The notes: a model not told the origin generated them from the sequence alone. A stretch of DNA of 64,000 nt from Thalassobacillus_A hwangdonensis (GCF_042675915.1 NZ_JBHTKL010000001.1:124001-188000), one strand, 5' to 3'. Positions 16,621 to 25,004 are shown, numbered from the stretch's first letter. Numbers and translations are program-made.

Positions 16621-17499
16621 TTTTTCCGGATCATCCTCAAAAGGTTCAATATGGATCAGTGCATGTCTGATTCCTAATTCCTCATAAAGGTTCTCTTCCA
16701 CCTCATCCGTAATGTCGTGTCCCTCCTGTACCGTGATTTCCGGATCGACATGGATGGTAGCATCGATGAGCACCCTGTTCCCTTGAAGGCGTCCTTTTAC
16801 ATCTTTGACTGCCCATACATTAGGATTTTCTGCGATCGTCTGCTTCACTTTTTCTAAAGTGTCTTCATCAAACCCATCCGTCAATGTGTGAGTCGTATCT
16901 GTGAAAATGGTCCAGGCTGTTTTACAGATCAACAGTCCGACAATGAAACCAGCCAATGGATCAAGCCAGAACAAACCGAACTGCGAACCGACGATGCCGA
17001 TGAACGCTCCTATACTGACGAGCGCATCTGAACGGTTATCCTGAGCGGCAGCATACAGAGAACTGCTATCGATTTTCTTCGATAGGTTCAGGTTATATCG
17101 ATAAACCCCGAACATCACGATTGCTGCACCTAAAGCGGTCCAAGCGGTGAGCATATTCGGCTGTTCGAATTCCTGCTGGATGATTCCTTGAACAGTTCCG
17201 ATAATGACCTCAAGGCCTACAGTCATCATAATGAATGCGGCTATGAGCGAGGCAATCGACTCTGCCCGGAAATGGCCATAATGGTGATCCTCATCCGGGG
17301 GTTTTCGTGATATTTTCAAGCCGATCAGTACAGCGATGGAAGCAATCACATCCGTCGTATTATTCAGACCATCCGCCCGCAAAGCTTCGGAATTTCCGAT
17401 GGACGCGATAATCAGTTTGAGGGTGGCCAATATCAGATAGGCGATAATACTGATCCAGGCACCCTTTTCTCCTCTTTTCAGGTTTTCATATTCATTCAT
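16615..17499 (-). CDS. mneS: Cation diffusion facilitator, manganese exporter MneS-like
   Basis: A 294-residue CDF transporter with six membrane segments and a cytoplasmic C-terminal domain. Metal-site motifs include ALRADGLNNTTDVIAS (about residues 39-54) and a PPDEDHHYGHFRAE loop (about 67-80). The sequence is very close to B. subtilis MneS (YeaB), which exports Mn2+ using the proton gradient. The histidine pair in HHYGH differs slightly from the more usual HPYGH. It is a single gene with a good ribosome-binding site. Confidence 0.82.
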   Translation of the reverse strand: MNEYENLKRGEKGAWISIIAYLILATLKLIIASIGNSEALRADGLNNTTDVIASIAVLIGLKISRKPPDEDHHYGHFRAESIASLIAAFIMMTVGLEVIIGTVQGIIQQEFEQPNMLTAWTALGAAIVMFGVYRYNLNLSKKIDSSSLYAAAQDNRSDALVSIGAFIGIVGSQFGLFWLDPLAGFIVGLLICKTAWTIFTDTTHTLTDGFDEDTLEKVKQTIAENPNVWAVKDVKGRLQGNRVLIDATIHVDPEITVQEGHDITDEVEENLYEELGIRHALIHIEPFEDDPEKE

Positions 17500-17760
17500 A
17501 ATAAGAAACCTCCGATGATCCCTTCTATAGCAAAACTAAGCTTATCAAAGCATTCTCGTTTGAGTCCAGAGAAAAATTGCTTTCCATTTGCACATGTATT
17601 GACAACCAGCAATTAATTTTCATAAGGCAAACTATTAGCATACCTGTTTAGGGGATGCAATAACATTTTATTAAAATAGGATTACTTTTCTGTGACATGG
17701 GTAAACACCTACTAAGCACTCATTTCATACTGTACTTATTTTAAAGGGGGTTATAAGTTT
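17500..17760. other. Intergenic region between mneS and a small orphan gene
   Basis: This AT-rich 261-nt gap contains a possible promoter on the plus strand: TTGACA at 17599-17604, a 16-nt spacer and CATAAG. It would leave a leader of about 125 nt before the 71-residue gene. No conserved riboswitch motif was seen. Confidence 0.4.
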
Positions 17761-17976
17761 ATGATTCAGGAAACCGTTGTGGTTGAAGGGTCTGTCGAAG
17801 GAATGAAGTTCTCGAAGCCGGTCTTGTTATCCTATAATCCCGATTCCCAGACAACTGAACAAGCACTTATCCATTATTTTAACAGCCAGGCTAAAACTTT
17901 TGATGAATTGGCAGTCCAGCGCGGATGGACCGATTCCTATTGGACATATCCTCCATACTACGATCTAGTGATGTGA
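17761..17976 (+). CDS. Small protein of unknown function, 71 residues
   Basis: I do not recognise this protein. It begins MIQETVVVEGSVEGMKFSKP, has no membrane segment or signal peptide, and ends in an aromatic stretch (DSYWTYPPYYDLVM). AAAGGGGG stands 10 nt before the ATG and a strong terminator follows, so expression is likely. It stands alone between mneS and the molybdate operon. Confidence 0.7.
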   Translation: MIQETVVVEGSVEGMKFSKPVLLSYNPDSQTTEQALIHYFNSQAKTFDELAVQRGWTDSYWTYPPYYDLVM

Positions 17977-18002
17977 CGCTTACATTCATATAGTATTCAC
18001 AT

Positions 18003-18032
18003 ACGCACAAGTCTTACTTGTGCGTTTTTTTA
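18003..18032 (+). terminator. Terminator of the 71-residue protein gene
   Basis: ACGCACAAG and CTTGTGCGT form a perfect stem followed by seven T. Confidence 0.92.
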
Positions 18033-18047
18033 TTGCTCCGATATAAT
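18018..18047 (+). promoter_or_regulatory. Possible modABC promoter overlapping the preceding terminator
   Basis: TATAAT at 18042-18047 is perfect. TTGTGC at 18018-18023, 18 nt upstream, is a weak -35 lying in the terminator arm. Confidence 0.5.
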
Positions 18048-18081
18048 GAACCTATGACGAAACGGAATAGGATGAGCAATA

Positions 18082-18834
18082 GTGAGAATGATGGGGATGC
18101 TTTCAATGGTACTGCTGTTGATTTCAGGATGTGCAGCAGGACCATCTGAACAAGAGAAAGAATTAAAGATCTCCGCTGCCTCCAGCATGCGGGATGCAAT
18201 GAAAGAGATAGGGGAGTTGTTTGAAAAGGAGACCGATTTTGAGCTTGTTTTCAATTTCGGTTCCTCAGGCACCTTGGCACAACAGATTCATCAAGGTGCC
18301 CCAGTTGATGTGTACATATCTGCAAATAGAAGGTGGATGGAGGATGTCGAGCAGGATTCCCTTATGAAGGCTCCATCCATCCAGACATTTGCTACTACAA
18401 GGCTGGTCCTTGCCTCCAGTAAAGCACAACAAGTGGAAGCAGAGTTCTCCCGGCTGGATATATTGGACAAAGTTTCTATTGGAGATCCGGAGAGTGTACC
18501 TGCTGGTGCATATGCGAAAGAAGCGCTTATTGAGAGTGGACAATGGCACAAGCTTGAGAAAAAGCTGGTTTATGCAAAAAATGTAAGGCAAGTTGCGGCA
18601 TACATTGCTTCAGGAAATGTAGATGCTGGAATCATTTATGCAAGCGATGCAGTGGTACTAGATGATCTAAATGTGATTGAAACCATTCCGGAGACGCTAC
18701 ATTCACCTGTTGAATATGTTTCTGGTATAACAGCATCGAGCAAGAAAGATGCAGCAGCGAAGGCGTTTTTGGAATTTCTGAAAAAAGAAAAACCAAAAAA
18801 GATTTTGGCTGACTATGGATTTGAAGTTAGGTAA
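18082..18834 (+). CDS. modA: Molybdate ABC transporter, substrate-binding lipoprotein
   Basis: A 250-residue lipoprotein. A short signal peptide ends in the lipobox ISGC (Cys about 17). The mature part starts LKISAASSMRDAMKEIGELF and contains FNFGSSGTLAQQIHQGAPVD, the oxyanion-binding loops of ModA, with SGNVDAGIIYASDA near the end. It captures molybdate (or tungstate) for the downstream permease and ATPase. The start is a GTG at 18082, with AGGATGAG upstream; ATG codons follow 6 and 9 nt later. Confidence 0.9.
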   Translation: MRMMGMLSMVLLLISGCAAGPSEQEKELKISAASSMRDAMKEIGELFEKETDFELVFNFGSSGTLAQQIHQGAPVDVYISANRRWMEDVEQDSLMKAPSIQTFATTRLVLASSKAQQVEAEFSRLDILDKVSIGDPESVPAGAYAKEALIESGQWHKLEKKLVYAKNVRQVAAYIASGNVDAGIIYASDAVVLDDLNVIETIPETLHSPVEYVSGITASSKKDAAAKAFLEFLKKEKPKKILADYGFEVR

Positions 18835-18843
18835 GGTGTTGTC

Positions 18844-19524
18844 ATGAATTTATCTCCATTATGGTTGTCGATCCGCATCGCGGTCATTTCGACCATCCTG
18901 GTTTTCATTATCGGTGTATTTCTCGCACGTATCATTTCGAGAAGGGAGTTTCCCGGCAAACAGGTGCTGGAGTCATTGTTCCTCTTGCCTTTGGTCCTTC
19001 CACCGACAGTAGTTGGATTCGGATTGTTATTTTTATTCGGGAAGAACGGTTGGATTGGCAGTCTGTTATTGAATTGGTTCGATTTCCAGGTGATTTTCAC
19101 ATGGTATGCAGCTGTGATTGCTGCATTTGTTGTATCTTTTCCATTGATGTACCAAAGTGCAGTAGCTGGATTTTCTAAATATGACCCGAACCTTGAACAT
19201 GCTGCTTACACGATGGGGGCAAGCAGATGGAAAGTGTTTTGGACGATTTCATTCCCTCTGGCATGGCCAGGATTGATTGCCGGCCTCGTCCTTTCCTTTG
19301 CTCGTGGTCTGGGAGAGTTTGGAGCTACCTTGATGATTGCAGGCTACATTCCTGGAGTGACTGATACACTTCCGATTGCCATCTACTTTGCTGTTGAATC
19401 AGGGCAAGAACGACAAGCGCTGATTTGGGTTGTGTTAATGAGTGTAATCGGTTTCTTCACAATATATTGGTTGAACCGGTGGAATAAAAAATCCTGGCTG
19501 AATGGCTCTTCAGGAAAGAGGTGA
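18844..19524 (+). CDS. modB: Molybdate ABC transporter, permease
   Basis: A 226-residue permease with about five membrane segments and the family signature LVLPPTVVGFGLLFLFG near residue 50. The EAA loop that contacts the ATPase reads EHAAYTMGASRWKVFWTISF (about 118-137). It starts 9 nt after modA and ends 6 nt before modC. Confidence 0.92.
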   Translation: MNLSPLWLSIRIAVISTILVFIIGVFLARIISRREFPGKQVLESLFLLPLVLPPTVVGFGLLFLFGKNGWIGSLLLNWFDFQVIFTWYAAVIAAFVVSFPLMYQSAVAGFSKYDPNLEHAAYTMGASRWKVFWTISFPLAWPGLIAGLVLSFARGLGEFGATLMIAGYIPGVTDTLPIAIYFAVESGQERQALIWVVLMSVIGFFTIYWLNRWNKKSWLNGSSGKR

Positions 19525-19530
19525 CGTCGT

Positions 19531-20160
19531 ATGCTGCATGTACATATCGAAAAGGAACTGAAGTATTTTCAAATGAAAGTGAACTTTGACGTAAATGATG
19601 GACTGGCTGTACTATTCGGTGAATCAGGTGCAGGAAAAACGACCCTTTTACATATGATTGCAGGATTAACCTCTCCTGATCGAGGGGAGATCATCCTCAA
19701 TGAGCGGGCATTATACAAACAGAATAAATCGAATGTAAAAACACAGAAAAGGAATGTAGGGTATGTGTTTCAGGATTATGCGCTGTTCCCTCATATGACA
19801 GTCGAGAAAAACCTTCGATATGGGATTAAAAAAGAGGAAGATCTCCAGCAGTTGAGAGGAATACTGGAGACACTGGGAATCAACCATCTCTTACAAGAGT
19901 ATCCCTCAACAATTTCAGGAGGGGAAAAACAACGTGTCGCGTTGGCAAGAGCCTTGGCATCCAAGCCCGATGCGCTGCTGATGGATGAACCATTCGCTTC
20001 CCTTGATGAAAAGAATCGACAGCAATGCCATGAAGAAATCCTCCGTCTGAAAAAAGAATGGAACATCCCAATGATCCTAGTGACCCACGACCGAAAAGAA
20101 GCAGAAAAGCTAGGAGACCAGCTATTTTTTTTAGAAAAAGGACAACTAATTGAAGGGTAA
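19531..20160 (+). CDS. modC: Molybdate ABC transporter, short ATP-binding subunit
   Basis: A 209-residue ABC ATPase. Walker A is GESGAGKTT (30-38), the Q-loop region is FQDYALFPHM, the signature is ISGGEKQRVALARAL, Walker B is ALLMDEPFASLD and the H-loop is VTHD. It lacks the C-terminal TOBE/MOP molybdate-binding domain that many ModC proteins carry, so it ends just after the ATPase core. Position after modAB sets its job as the energising subunit. Confidence 0.85.
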   Translation: MLHVHIEKELKYFQMKVNFDVNDGLAVLFGESGAGKTTLLHMIAGLTSPDRGEIILNERALYKQNKSNVKTQKRNVGYVFQDYALFPHMTVEKNLRYGIKKEEDLQQLRGILETLGINHLLQEYPSTISGGEKQRVALARALASKPDALLMDEPFASLDEKNRQQCHEEILRLKKEWNIPMILVTHDRKEAEKLGDQLFFLEKGQLIEG

Positions 20161-20219
20161 TTTTGCAATTAATTGCTCCTTGCTGTCATTTTTTATGAAG
20201 GTGTTCACATATTTTAGAA

Positions 20220-20275
20220 GGGTGGTGGAGAAATTATGAGTTCCCACAGGAAAGCGAGTTATTTCTCCACTGCCC
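20220..20275. repeat. Short remnant of a dispersed inverted-repeat element
   Basis: Imperfect terminal inverted repeats GGGTGGTGGAGAAAT (20220-20234) and ATTTCTCCACTGCCC (20261-20275) flank a core containing GGAAAGCGAGTTAT (20249-20262). The same outer sequences occur at 61382-61506, but here the middle 70 nt or so are missing. It looks like a deletion derivative of that element. Confidence 0.6.
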
Positions 20276-20361
20276 TAAGTTTAATAAAATAAAGTCGTCA
20301 TCTCCTGAATAGTATATAAGGGAAATTTTTTAAAAATAAATCTCGAATTTGAGAGTCTTTA

Positions 20362-20387
20362 GTTTGAAATAAAAAGTAAACGGGTAT
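20362..20387 (+). promoter_or_regulatory. SigB-type (general stress) promoter of wrbA
   Basis: GTTTGA (20362-20367), a 14-nt spacer and GGGTAT (20382-20387) match the SigB consensus GTTTAA-N12-15-GGGTAT at 11 of 12 positions. It lies 75 nt before the wrbA start. Confidence 0.7.
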
Positions 20388-20462
20388 ATAGTTAAAATGT
20401 ATTCACGAGCATAACGTCTGCAAATGCAGACAACAATAAGTATGAAAAAGGAGAGATGGAAA

Positions 20463-21068
20463 ATGGCAAAGTTAGCAATTTTTTATTACAGCTCCACAGG
20501 TACTAACTACAAAATGGCACAATGGGCAGAAGCTGCAGCAAAGGAAGCAGGAGCAGAAGTAAAGCTGCTTAAGATCCCTGAAACTGCACCAATGTCTGCA
20601 ATCGAACAAAACCCTGCATGGAAGGAACATTACGAAGAAACTAAAGATGTTCCTGAAGCGAAAATCGACGATCTTGATTGGGCTGACGGATACATTTTCA
20701 GTGTTCCGACCCGTTTCGGAAACGTCCCTGCACAAGCGAAACAATTCTTCGATATGGCAGGCGGTCTATGGTTCCAAGGTAAATTAGTGAACAAAGTTGT
20801 AAGTGCTATGACTTCCGCACAGAATCCGCATGGCGGACAGGAAGCTACAATTCTTAACTTATATACGACGATGTTCCACTGGGGTGCTATCATTGCATCA
20901 CCAGGTTACACAGATGATTCCATCTTTGCAGGTGGAGGAAATCCATACGGAACGAGTGTCAGCGTCGACCAGGACGGTAATATGAAGGAAGATGTAGAGG
21001 GTGCAGTTCGTCATCAGGCAAAGCGTACTGTCCAAGTGACAGATATGATCCTGAAAGGCCAAGGCTAA
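20463..21068 (+). CDS. wrbA: NAD(P)H:quinone oxidoreductase, WrbA type
   Basis: A 201-residue flavodoxin-like protein beginning MAKLAIFYYSSTGTNYKMAQ, the FMN phosphate loop. Later motifs are PTRFGNVPAQAKQFFD and MTSAQNPHGGQEATIL. WrbA enzymes reduce quinones by two electrons and limit oxidative stress. The upstream SigB-type promoter supports a stress role. A longer frame exists, but AAGGAG lies 9 nt before the ATG at 20463. A terminator follows. Confidence 0.9.
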   Translation: MAKLAIFYYSSTGTNYKMAQWAEAAAKEAGAEVKLLKIPETAPMSAIEQNPAWKEHYEETKDVPEAKIDDLDWADGYIFSVPTRFGNVPAQAKQFFDMAGGLWFQGKLVNKVVSAMTSAQNPHGGQEATILNLYTTMFHWGAIIASPGYTDDSIFAGGGNPYGTSVSVDQDGNMKEDVEGAVRHQAKRTVQVTDMILKGQG

Positions 21069-21075
21069 AAAGCGG

Positions 21076-21105
21076 AAAGCGCTCCTATGGGGGCGCTTTT
21101 TTTTA
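21076..21105 (+). terminator. Terminator of wrbA
   Basis: AGCGCTCC pairs with GGGGCGCT (one G-U pair) and is followed by eight T. Confidence 0.88.
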
Positions 21106-21189
21106 TGGTCTAGGAATATATAGAATTCACGTTGTGGAAAACCTTAGCTTGTCAGAGGTGACCAAGGTGCTTATGCTTTTGAAGTTGTT

Positions 21190-21645
21190 CTACTCTGCTA
21201 CATAATAATCAGATACCAGCCCCATATACATCACTCCATTGAAGCTGGAAAAGTTACTTTGGAACTCCACGTAGACTGGGACTTCAAGGAGACAAGGTTC
21301 CTGTTCGATAAGCCAACGCTCCCCATAAAAAATCGCCTTCAGAGCGGTAGGCAGTTCTTTAACGAAAATCTGATAACGCAACTTTTGCCATGCTTCAGGC
21401 CAACGTTCGTCTCCAACAAATACCTTGCCGTAGAAATTAAGGTTACAGTGATCCGTTCTCCATTCGCCAATTACCTCATCCCTAAGTTCATTCAGTTGAT
21501 CTTCTGCAATTTCAAAAGCTACTGTCAGGAATAGATCTCCGGTAGTATCCGAATGAGTCAGCGTATATTTTCGTTCCGCAACTGGTGTACAAGGTTGCAC
21601 GGGTCGGCGGAATTGTGTGTAGACCTTAAACGGAGAAAACGTCAT
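21190..21645 (-). CDS. Staygreen family protein
   Basis: A 151-residue protein with the staygreen domain. The N-terminal block ERKYTLTHSDTTGDLFLTVA (about 24-43) and central blocks NLNFYGKVFVGDERWPEAWQ and ELPTALKAIFYGE match the bacterial versions of the plant SGR chlorophyll magnesium-dechelatase family. The organism is not expected to hold chlorophyll, so the role is unknown. No tetrapyrrole genes are adjacent. It is a single gene, opposite in direction to both neighbours. Confidence 0.78.
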   Translation of the reverse strand: MTFSPFKVYTQFRRPVQPCTPVAERKYTLTHSDTTGDLFLTVAFEIAEDQLNELRDEVIGEWRTDHCNLNFYGKVFVGDERWPEAWQKLRYQIFVKELPTALKAIFYGERWLIEQEPCLLEVPVYVEFQSNFSSFNGVMYMGLVSDYYVAE

Positions 21646-21774
21646 GCATGCACCATCCTTTCATTGGTCAGTTTATGCATCACTGCCAATTTTGCGAAAA
21701 TTATATAAATACCCCCTTAAGAGGAAAATTAATGACGTATGTTGTACTGACTACATAAAAAGGGGTGTCAAAAG

Positions 21775-22866
21775 ATGAAGAAGAAAAAAGCAATCAATGT
21801 ACTCTCAGCTGCAGCACTAACATTATCACTGTCCGCAGCACCATTATCAGCCTATGCCGAAGAAGGTACGACAAAGGTTGATTTGGATTCATCCGAGAAC
21901 GTTACACAAGAAAGTGATGTTGCAATTGCGACTGATTCACCGAACCTTGAAGGGAACTTATTCGATTTTCTTAATACGATGGTGAGTCAGCTTCAATTTG
22001 CATTGGATCACGATGAAGTGGACAAGGCTAAACTGTTTGCGCAATATGCTGAAGAACAGATTGCTAAAGCAGAACAGTTATTGGATGAAGGAAAAGAGGA
22101 AGAAGCGGGAGAGCTTCTCGAAAAAGCTGCAGAGCTGATGCGTAATGCAGAAGAAATGGTAAGCGATGACGAAGAAGGAGAGGAATCTGATGAGAACGAA
22201 GAAGATTCCACGGAAGTAGATGATACTGACCAATCTTCTGAAGATGAAGAGAATGAAGATGAAGCAGAAGAGTCTGAAGAATCAGATGAGGAAGAAGAAG
22301 TAACTGAGGAAGAAGTGACTGAAGAAGATCAGGCGGAAGCTGAAGTAGAAAAAATGATCGGTCAGAACGTTATTTCTTTGAAACTGGCTTCTATGAAAGT
22401 GACCAATCCTCGCGCGCAAGCAGCGTTGGAGCGTAACATCGAAAAGTCACTTGTAAGACTTGAAGCGAAATATGGTGATATTTCTGCACTTAAAGAGAGA
22501 CTTTCAGCCTTGAGCGAAGGTGAAGAACCGACAGAAAATGAAGAAGAGCCTACTGAAGAACCAGTTGAGGAACCTGTTCAAGAGGATGAAAGTGAACAAA
22601 CAGATGACGAAGTTACTGACGAGGTTGAAGATGTAGAGGAAGTTCAAGCAGAAGAATCAGATGATGAAGTAAAAGAAGAACAATCCAGTATTCCAGCTGT
22701 AGCAAAAGAAGCTAAAAAAGAAGCAAAAGAATCTAAAAAAGCAGCAAAAGAGAAAGCGAAGGCTGCGAAAGAAAAAGCTGCAGAAAAGAAAGCTGAAGCT
22801 GGTCATAAAGGAAAAGGCCACGAAAAAGGTAAAGGTCATGATAAAGGAAAAGGGAACGACAAATAA
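21775..22866 (+). CDS. Secreted, highly acidic DUF5667-type protein
   Basis: A 363-residue exported protein. A Sec signal peptide (residues 1 to about 28, cleavage after AYA) is followed by a helical block rich in Ala, Glu and Lys (about 57-125), a long Asp/Glu tract (about 126-190), a second helical block (FT-type QNVISLKLASMKVTNPRAQA, about 196-240), another Glu tract and a Lys-rich tail ending in KGKGHEKGKGHDKGKGNDK. The helical repeat blocks resemble DUF5667. The role is unknown, but the extreme acidity fits a protein exposed to high salt. AAAAGGGGTG precedes the ATG. Confidence 0.75.
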   Translation: MKKKKAINVLSAAALTLSLSAAPLSAYAEEGTTKVDLDSSENVTQESDVAIATDSPNLEGNLFDFLNTMVSQLQFALDHDEVDKAKLFAQYAEEQIAKAEQLLDEGKEEEAGELLEKAAELMRNAEEMVSDDEEGEESDENEEDSTEVDDTDQSSEDEENEDEAEESEESDEEEEVTEEEVTEEDQAEAEVEKMIGQNVISLKLASMKVTNPRAQAALERNIEKSLVRLEAKYGDISALKERLSALSEGEEPTENEEEPTEEPVEEPVQEDESEQTDDEVTDEVEDVEEVQAEESDDEVKEEQSSIPAVAKEAKKEAKESKKAAKEKAKAAKEKAAEKKAEAGHKGKGHEKGKGHDKGKGNDK

Positions 22867-22912
22867 TTTAGTGGATGCTGCATCATGCAGCGTTACTATA
22901 TAACTCTCTCCC

Positions 22913-22950
22913 AAAATAGGGGCCACGCAATCGTGTGGTCCCTATTTTTC
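22913..22950 (+). terminator. Terminator of the DUF5667 gene
   Basis: AATAGGGGCCAC pairs with GTGGTCCCTATT and is followed by T residues. A smaller hairpin (GCTGCATCATGCAGC) lies at 22877-22891. Confidence 0.8.
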
Positions 22951-22993
22951 TAGTTAATTTAGCTTTTAAAATCAATAAGGATATAGTTTCCAG

Positions 22994-23019
22994 GTTTATA
23001 TTTACATAAATACGGGCAT
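22994..23019 (+). promoter_or_regulatory. Possible SigB-type promoter of the IDEAL-domain gene
   Basis: GTTTAT (22994-22999), a 14-nt spacer and GGGCAT (23014-23019) match the SigB consensus at 10 of 12 positions, 83 nt before the start at 23102. Confidence 0.45.
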
Positions 23020-23101
23020 AAAGTAAGTAAATATTCAGAATATTATTGCAAAGGGCAATGAAATTATGCATAATAGAAAAAAGCATGAAGGGGGAAGCGT
23101 C

Positions 23102-23341
23102 ATGAAAAAACAGAAAATAAATTACAGACTGCGTCGAAGCCCTGTTTTCAGAAAAAGAGAGATTGTTGCTAAAAGGGAGTTATCTTTCGGAATCAAATTG
23201 GCATCTCGGTTATTTCTGGATGAAATGTGCTATGAATTCAATAAGAAAAAGTATGATGAATTAGTGAACAAAGCGATTGAATCCAATGACCGTGAACGTT
23301 TCAATGAACTGAGTGAAACCTACCGTTCCTTTAATCGCTGA
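23102..23341 (+). CDS. IDEAL domain protein, 79 residues
   Basis: A small basic protein whose C-terminal half (RLFLDEMCYEFNKKKYDELV, then KAIESNDRERFNELSETY) matches the IDEAL domain. This 35-40 residue helix pair is named after its conserved Ile-Asp-Glu-Ala-Leu and is found in YpiB and other Bacillus proteins. Its partner is unknown. The frame extends 36 nt upstream, but GAAGGGGGA lies 6 nt before the ATG at 23102. Confidence 0.7.
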   Translation: MKKQKINYRLRRSPVFRKREIVAKRELSFGIKLASRLFLDEMCYEFNKKKYDELVNKAIESNDRERFNELSETYRSFNR

Positions 23342-23358
23342 GGAATAGAACATTATAT

Positions 23359-23418
23359 AAGTCGGCTTTTGCAGCACCGGGTGAACTGTCACCCGGTTAA
23401 TGCACAAGTCGGCTTTTT
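23359..23418 (+). repeat. Perfect 9-bp hairpin flanked by 12-nt direct repeats
   Basis: AAGTCGGCTTTT occurs at 23359-23370 and 23406-23417. Between them is the stem ACCGGGTGA (23376-23384) with TCACCCGGT (23389-23397). The second repeat supplies a T run. It may act as a terminator for the IDEAL gene, although the T run is separated from the stem. Confidence 0.5.
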
Positions 23419-23525
23419 CATGTCATTTCATGTCAAATTTTGTATAATAGCACAAATTATGCAGATGAATATGGTACATTTGTTATATAGGTTAAATACA
23501 TATCAACAATTATCGGGGGATGAAC

Positions 23526-25004
23526 ATGGAAAGTAAAAGTATTAAGAAGAAGATTCTGGACAAACAGAATGGTGTGTTGATCAAGGTGTTGTTTTTTTCA
23601 GTCCTGCTTGGCTTAGTTGCAGAAATTGCAGTAGGAGCCCCAATGATCAATAAACTGATGATAGGTGCTGGTGGCGGGCTGGCGGTTACGGTAATGTTCA
23701 TGTTACATAAAAAGAAAGTGCTGTTATCTCTTATACCATACCTTGCTGTAACGAGTACGAGTGTGATTGGTCTTGTCATCGTAATTAGCTCGGACTATGT
23801 CACGAACATGCTTTTCACTTTTTATATTCTAGGTGTAGGTGCGGTATCCTTGTCCTTGACTGTTTTGACGACAAGTGGTCTGATGGGCTTGGCGCTTCTC
23901 GGTTACTTTGTAATCACTAAAGGGGAGATGCTGGGGTTTGATGTCAGGGCGACTGCCATCTCCGTCGTCTTCTTCAGCCTTGTATTCATGGTGCTTTTTA
24001 TACAAGTGAAATTGACTCAGAGGTTGTTAGGGGATGTGCAGTCAAATCTAGATCAAAATGAAGTCTTGATGAGTGACAGTGAAAGCCGTACTTCAAAAAT
24101 ACAGCATGTAGCTGCACAGATACACGAGAGTATGTCAGCAATCGATACAACGAGTAAAAGGAACATGGATGTAATGAATCAGATGAACCTATCCTTCCAG
24201 GAGGTAGCATCGGCAGCTCAGGATCAGTCTACTACTGTCAGTGACATCACGTTAGCTACGGATAAAGCGAATGACCGCCTTCATAACATGGTTGATGCAA
24301 TTGAGAAGATGATTGAATCAGGTGAAAGTGTGAAAGGTTCTGCGGATACTGGGGCTGTGAACCTTGCTGAATTGAAAGAAACGATGCATGGTTTCAAGGA
24401 TTCATTCCAGCAAATGCGTCAAAATATCGAACACCTTACGGAAGGAATCAAGCAAAGCACTACCTTCACGAAGCAAATCAGTGATATTGCAGAACAGACT
24501 AACCTGCTTGCACTGAATGCCAGTATTGAAGCAGCAAGAGCAGGGGATGCCGGTAAAGGGTTTGCAGTAGTTGCAGATGAAGTGAGGAAACTCGCAGAAA
24601 TATCCAGTAGGACAGCGGATCAGATCAATGACAATTTGACATCTGTTGCACAGCGAGCAGTCACAACGGAAGAGCATGTGAAAAAGAACGAAAGCAAATT
24701 GACGGATAGTTTGCTGATGACGGACGATACATCGGAGGCATTTGAACGTATTACAAACCAGTTGGATGACTTCATCAAAATGATGAATGAGTTTGAGTCA
24801 CAGGCACAAGATATCCGTTCCTCATCAACATCCATCGATCAGGCTGTCAATGAGTTGGCATCTGTCATTGAAGAGACTTCAGCGACGATGATGGAATTGC
24901 AGAATATGATCGAGAACCAGACAATGGAACAATCAGGATTGACGGATGTCATTACGAAAACGAATGCATCGATTTCCGGTTTGCGGAACAAAAGTGCTTC
25001 ATGA
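23526..25004 (+). CDS. Methyl-accepting chemotaxis protein with a six-segment membrane sensor
   Basis: A 492-residue chemoreceptor. The first 170 residues hold about six hydrophobic segments with very short loops, so there is no large extracellular ligand domain and no visible HAMP domain. The rest is the helical signalling domain with the conserved hairpin tip EQTNLLALNASIEAARAGDA (about 324-343). It would pass a membrane-sensed signal to CheA. No other chemotaxis gene is in the window. An ATG at 23520 abuts the GGGGG ribosome-binding site, so 23526 is preferred. Confidence 0.85.
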   Translation: MESKSIKKKILDKQNGVLIKVLFFSVLLGLVAEIAVGAPMINKLMIGAGGGLAVTVMFMLHKKKVLLSLIPYLAVTSTSVIGLVIVISSDYVTNMLFTFYILGVGAVSLSLTVLTTSGLMGLALLGYFVITKGEMLGFDVRATAISVVFFSLVFMVLFIQVKLTQRLLGDVQSNLDQNEVLMSDSESRTSKIQHVAAQIHESMSAIDTTSKRNMDVMNQMNLSFQEVASAAQDQSTTVSDITLATDKANDRLHNMVDAIEKMIESGESVKGSADTGAVNLAELKETMHGFKDSFQQMRQNIEHLTEGIKQSTTFTKQISDIAEQTNLLALNASIEAARAGDAGKGFAVVADEVRKLAEISSRTADQINDNLTSVAQRAVTTEEHVKKNESKLTDSLLMTDDTSEAFERITNQLDDFIKMMNEFESQAQDIRSSSTSIDQAVNELASVIEETSATMMELQNMIENQTMEQSGLTDVITKTNASISGLRNKSAS

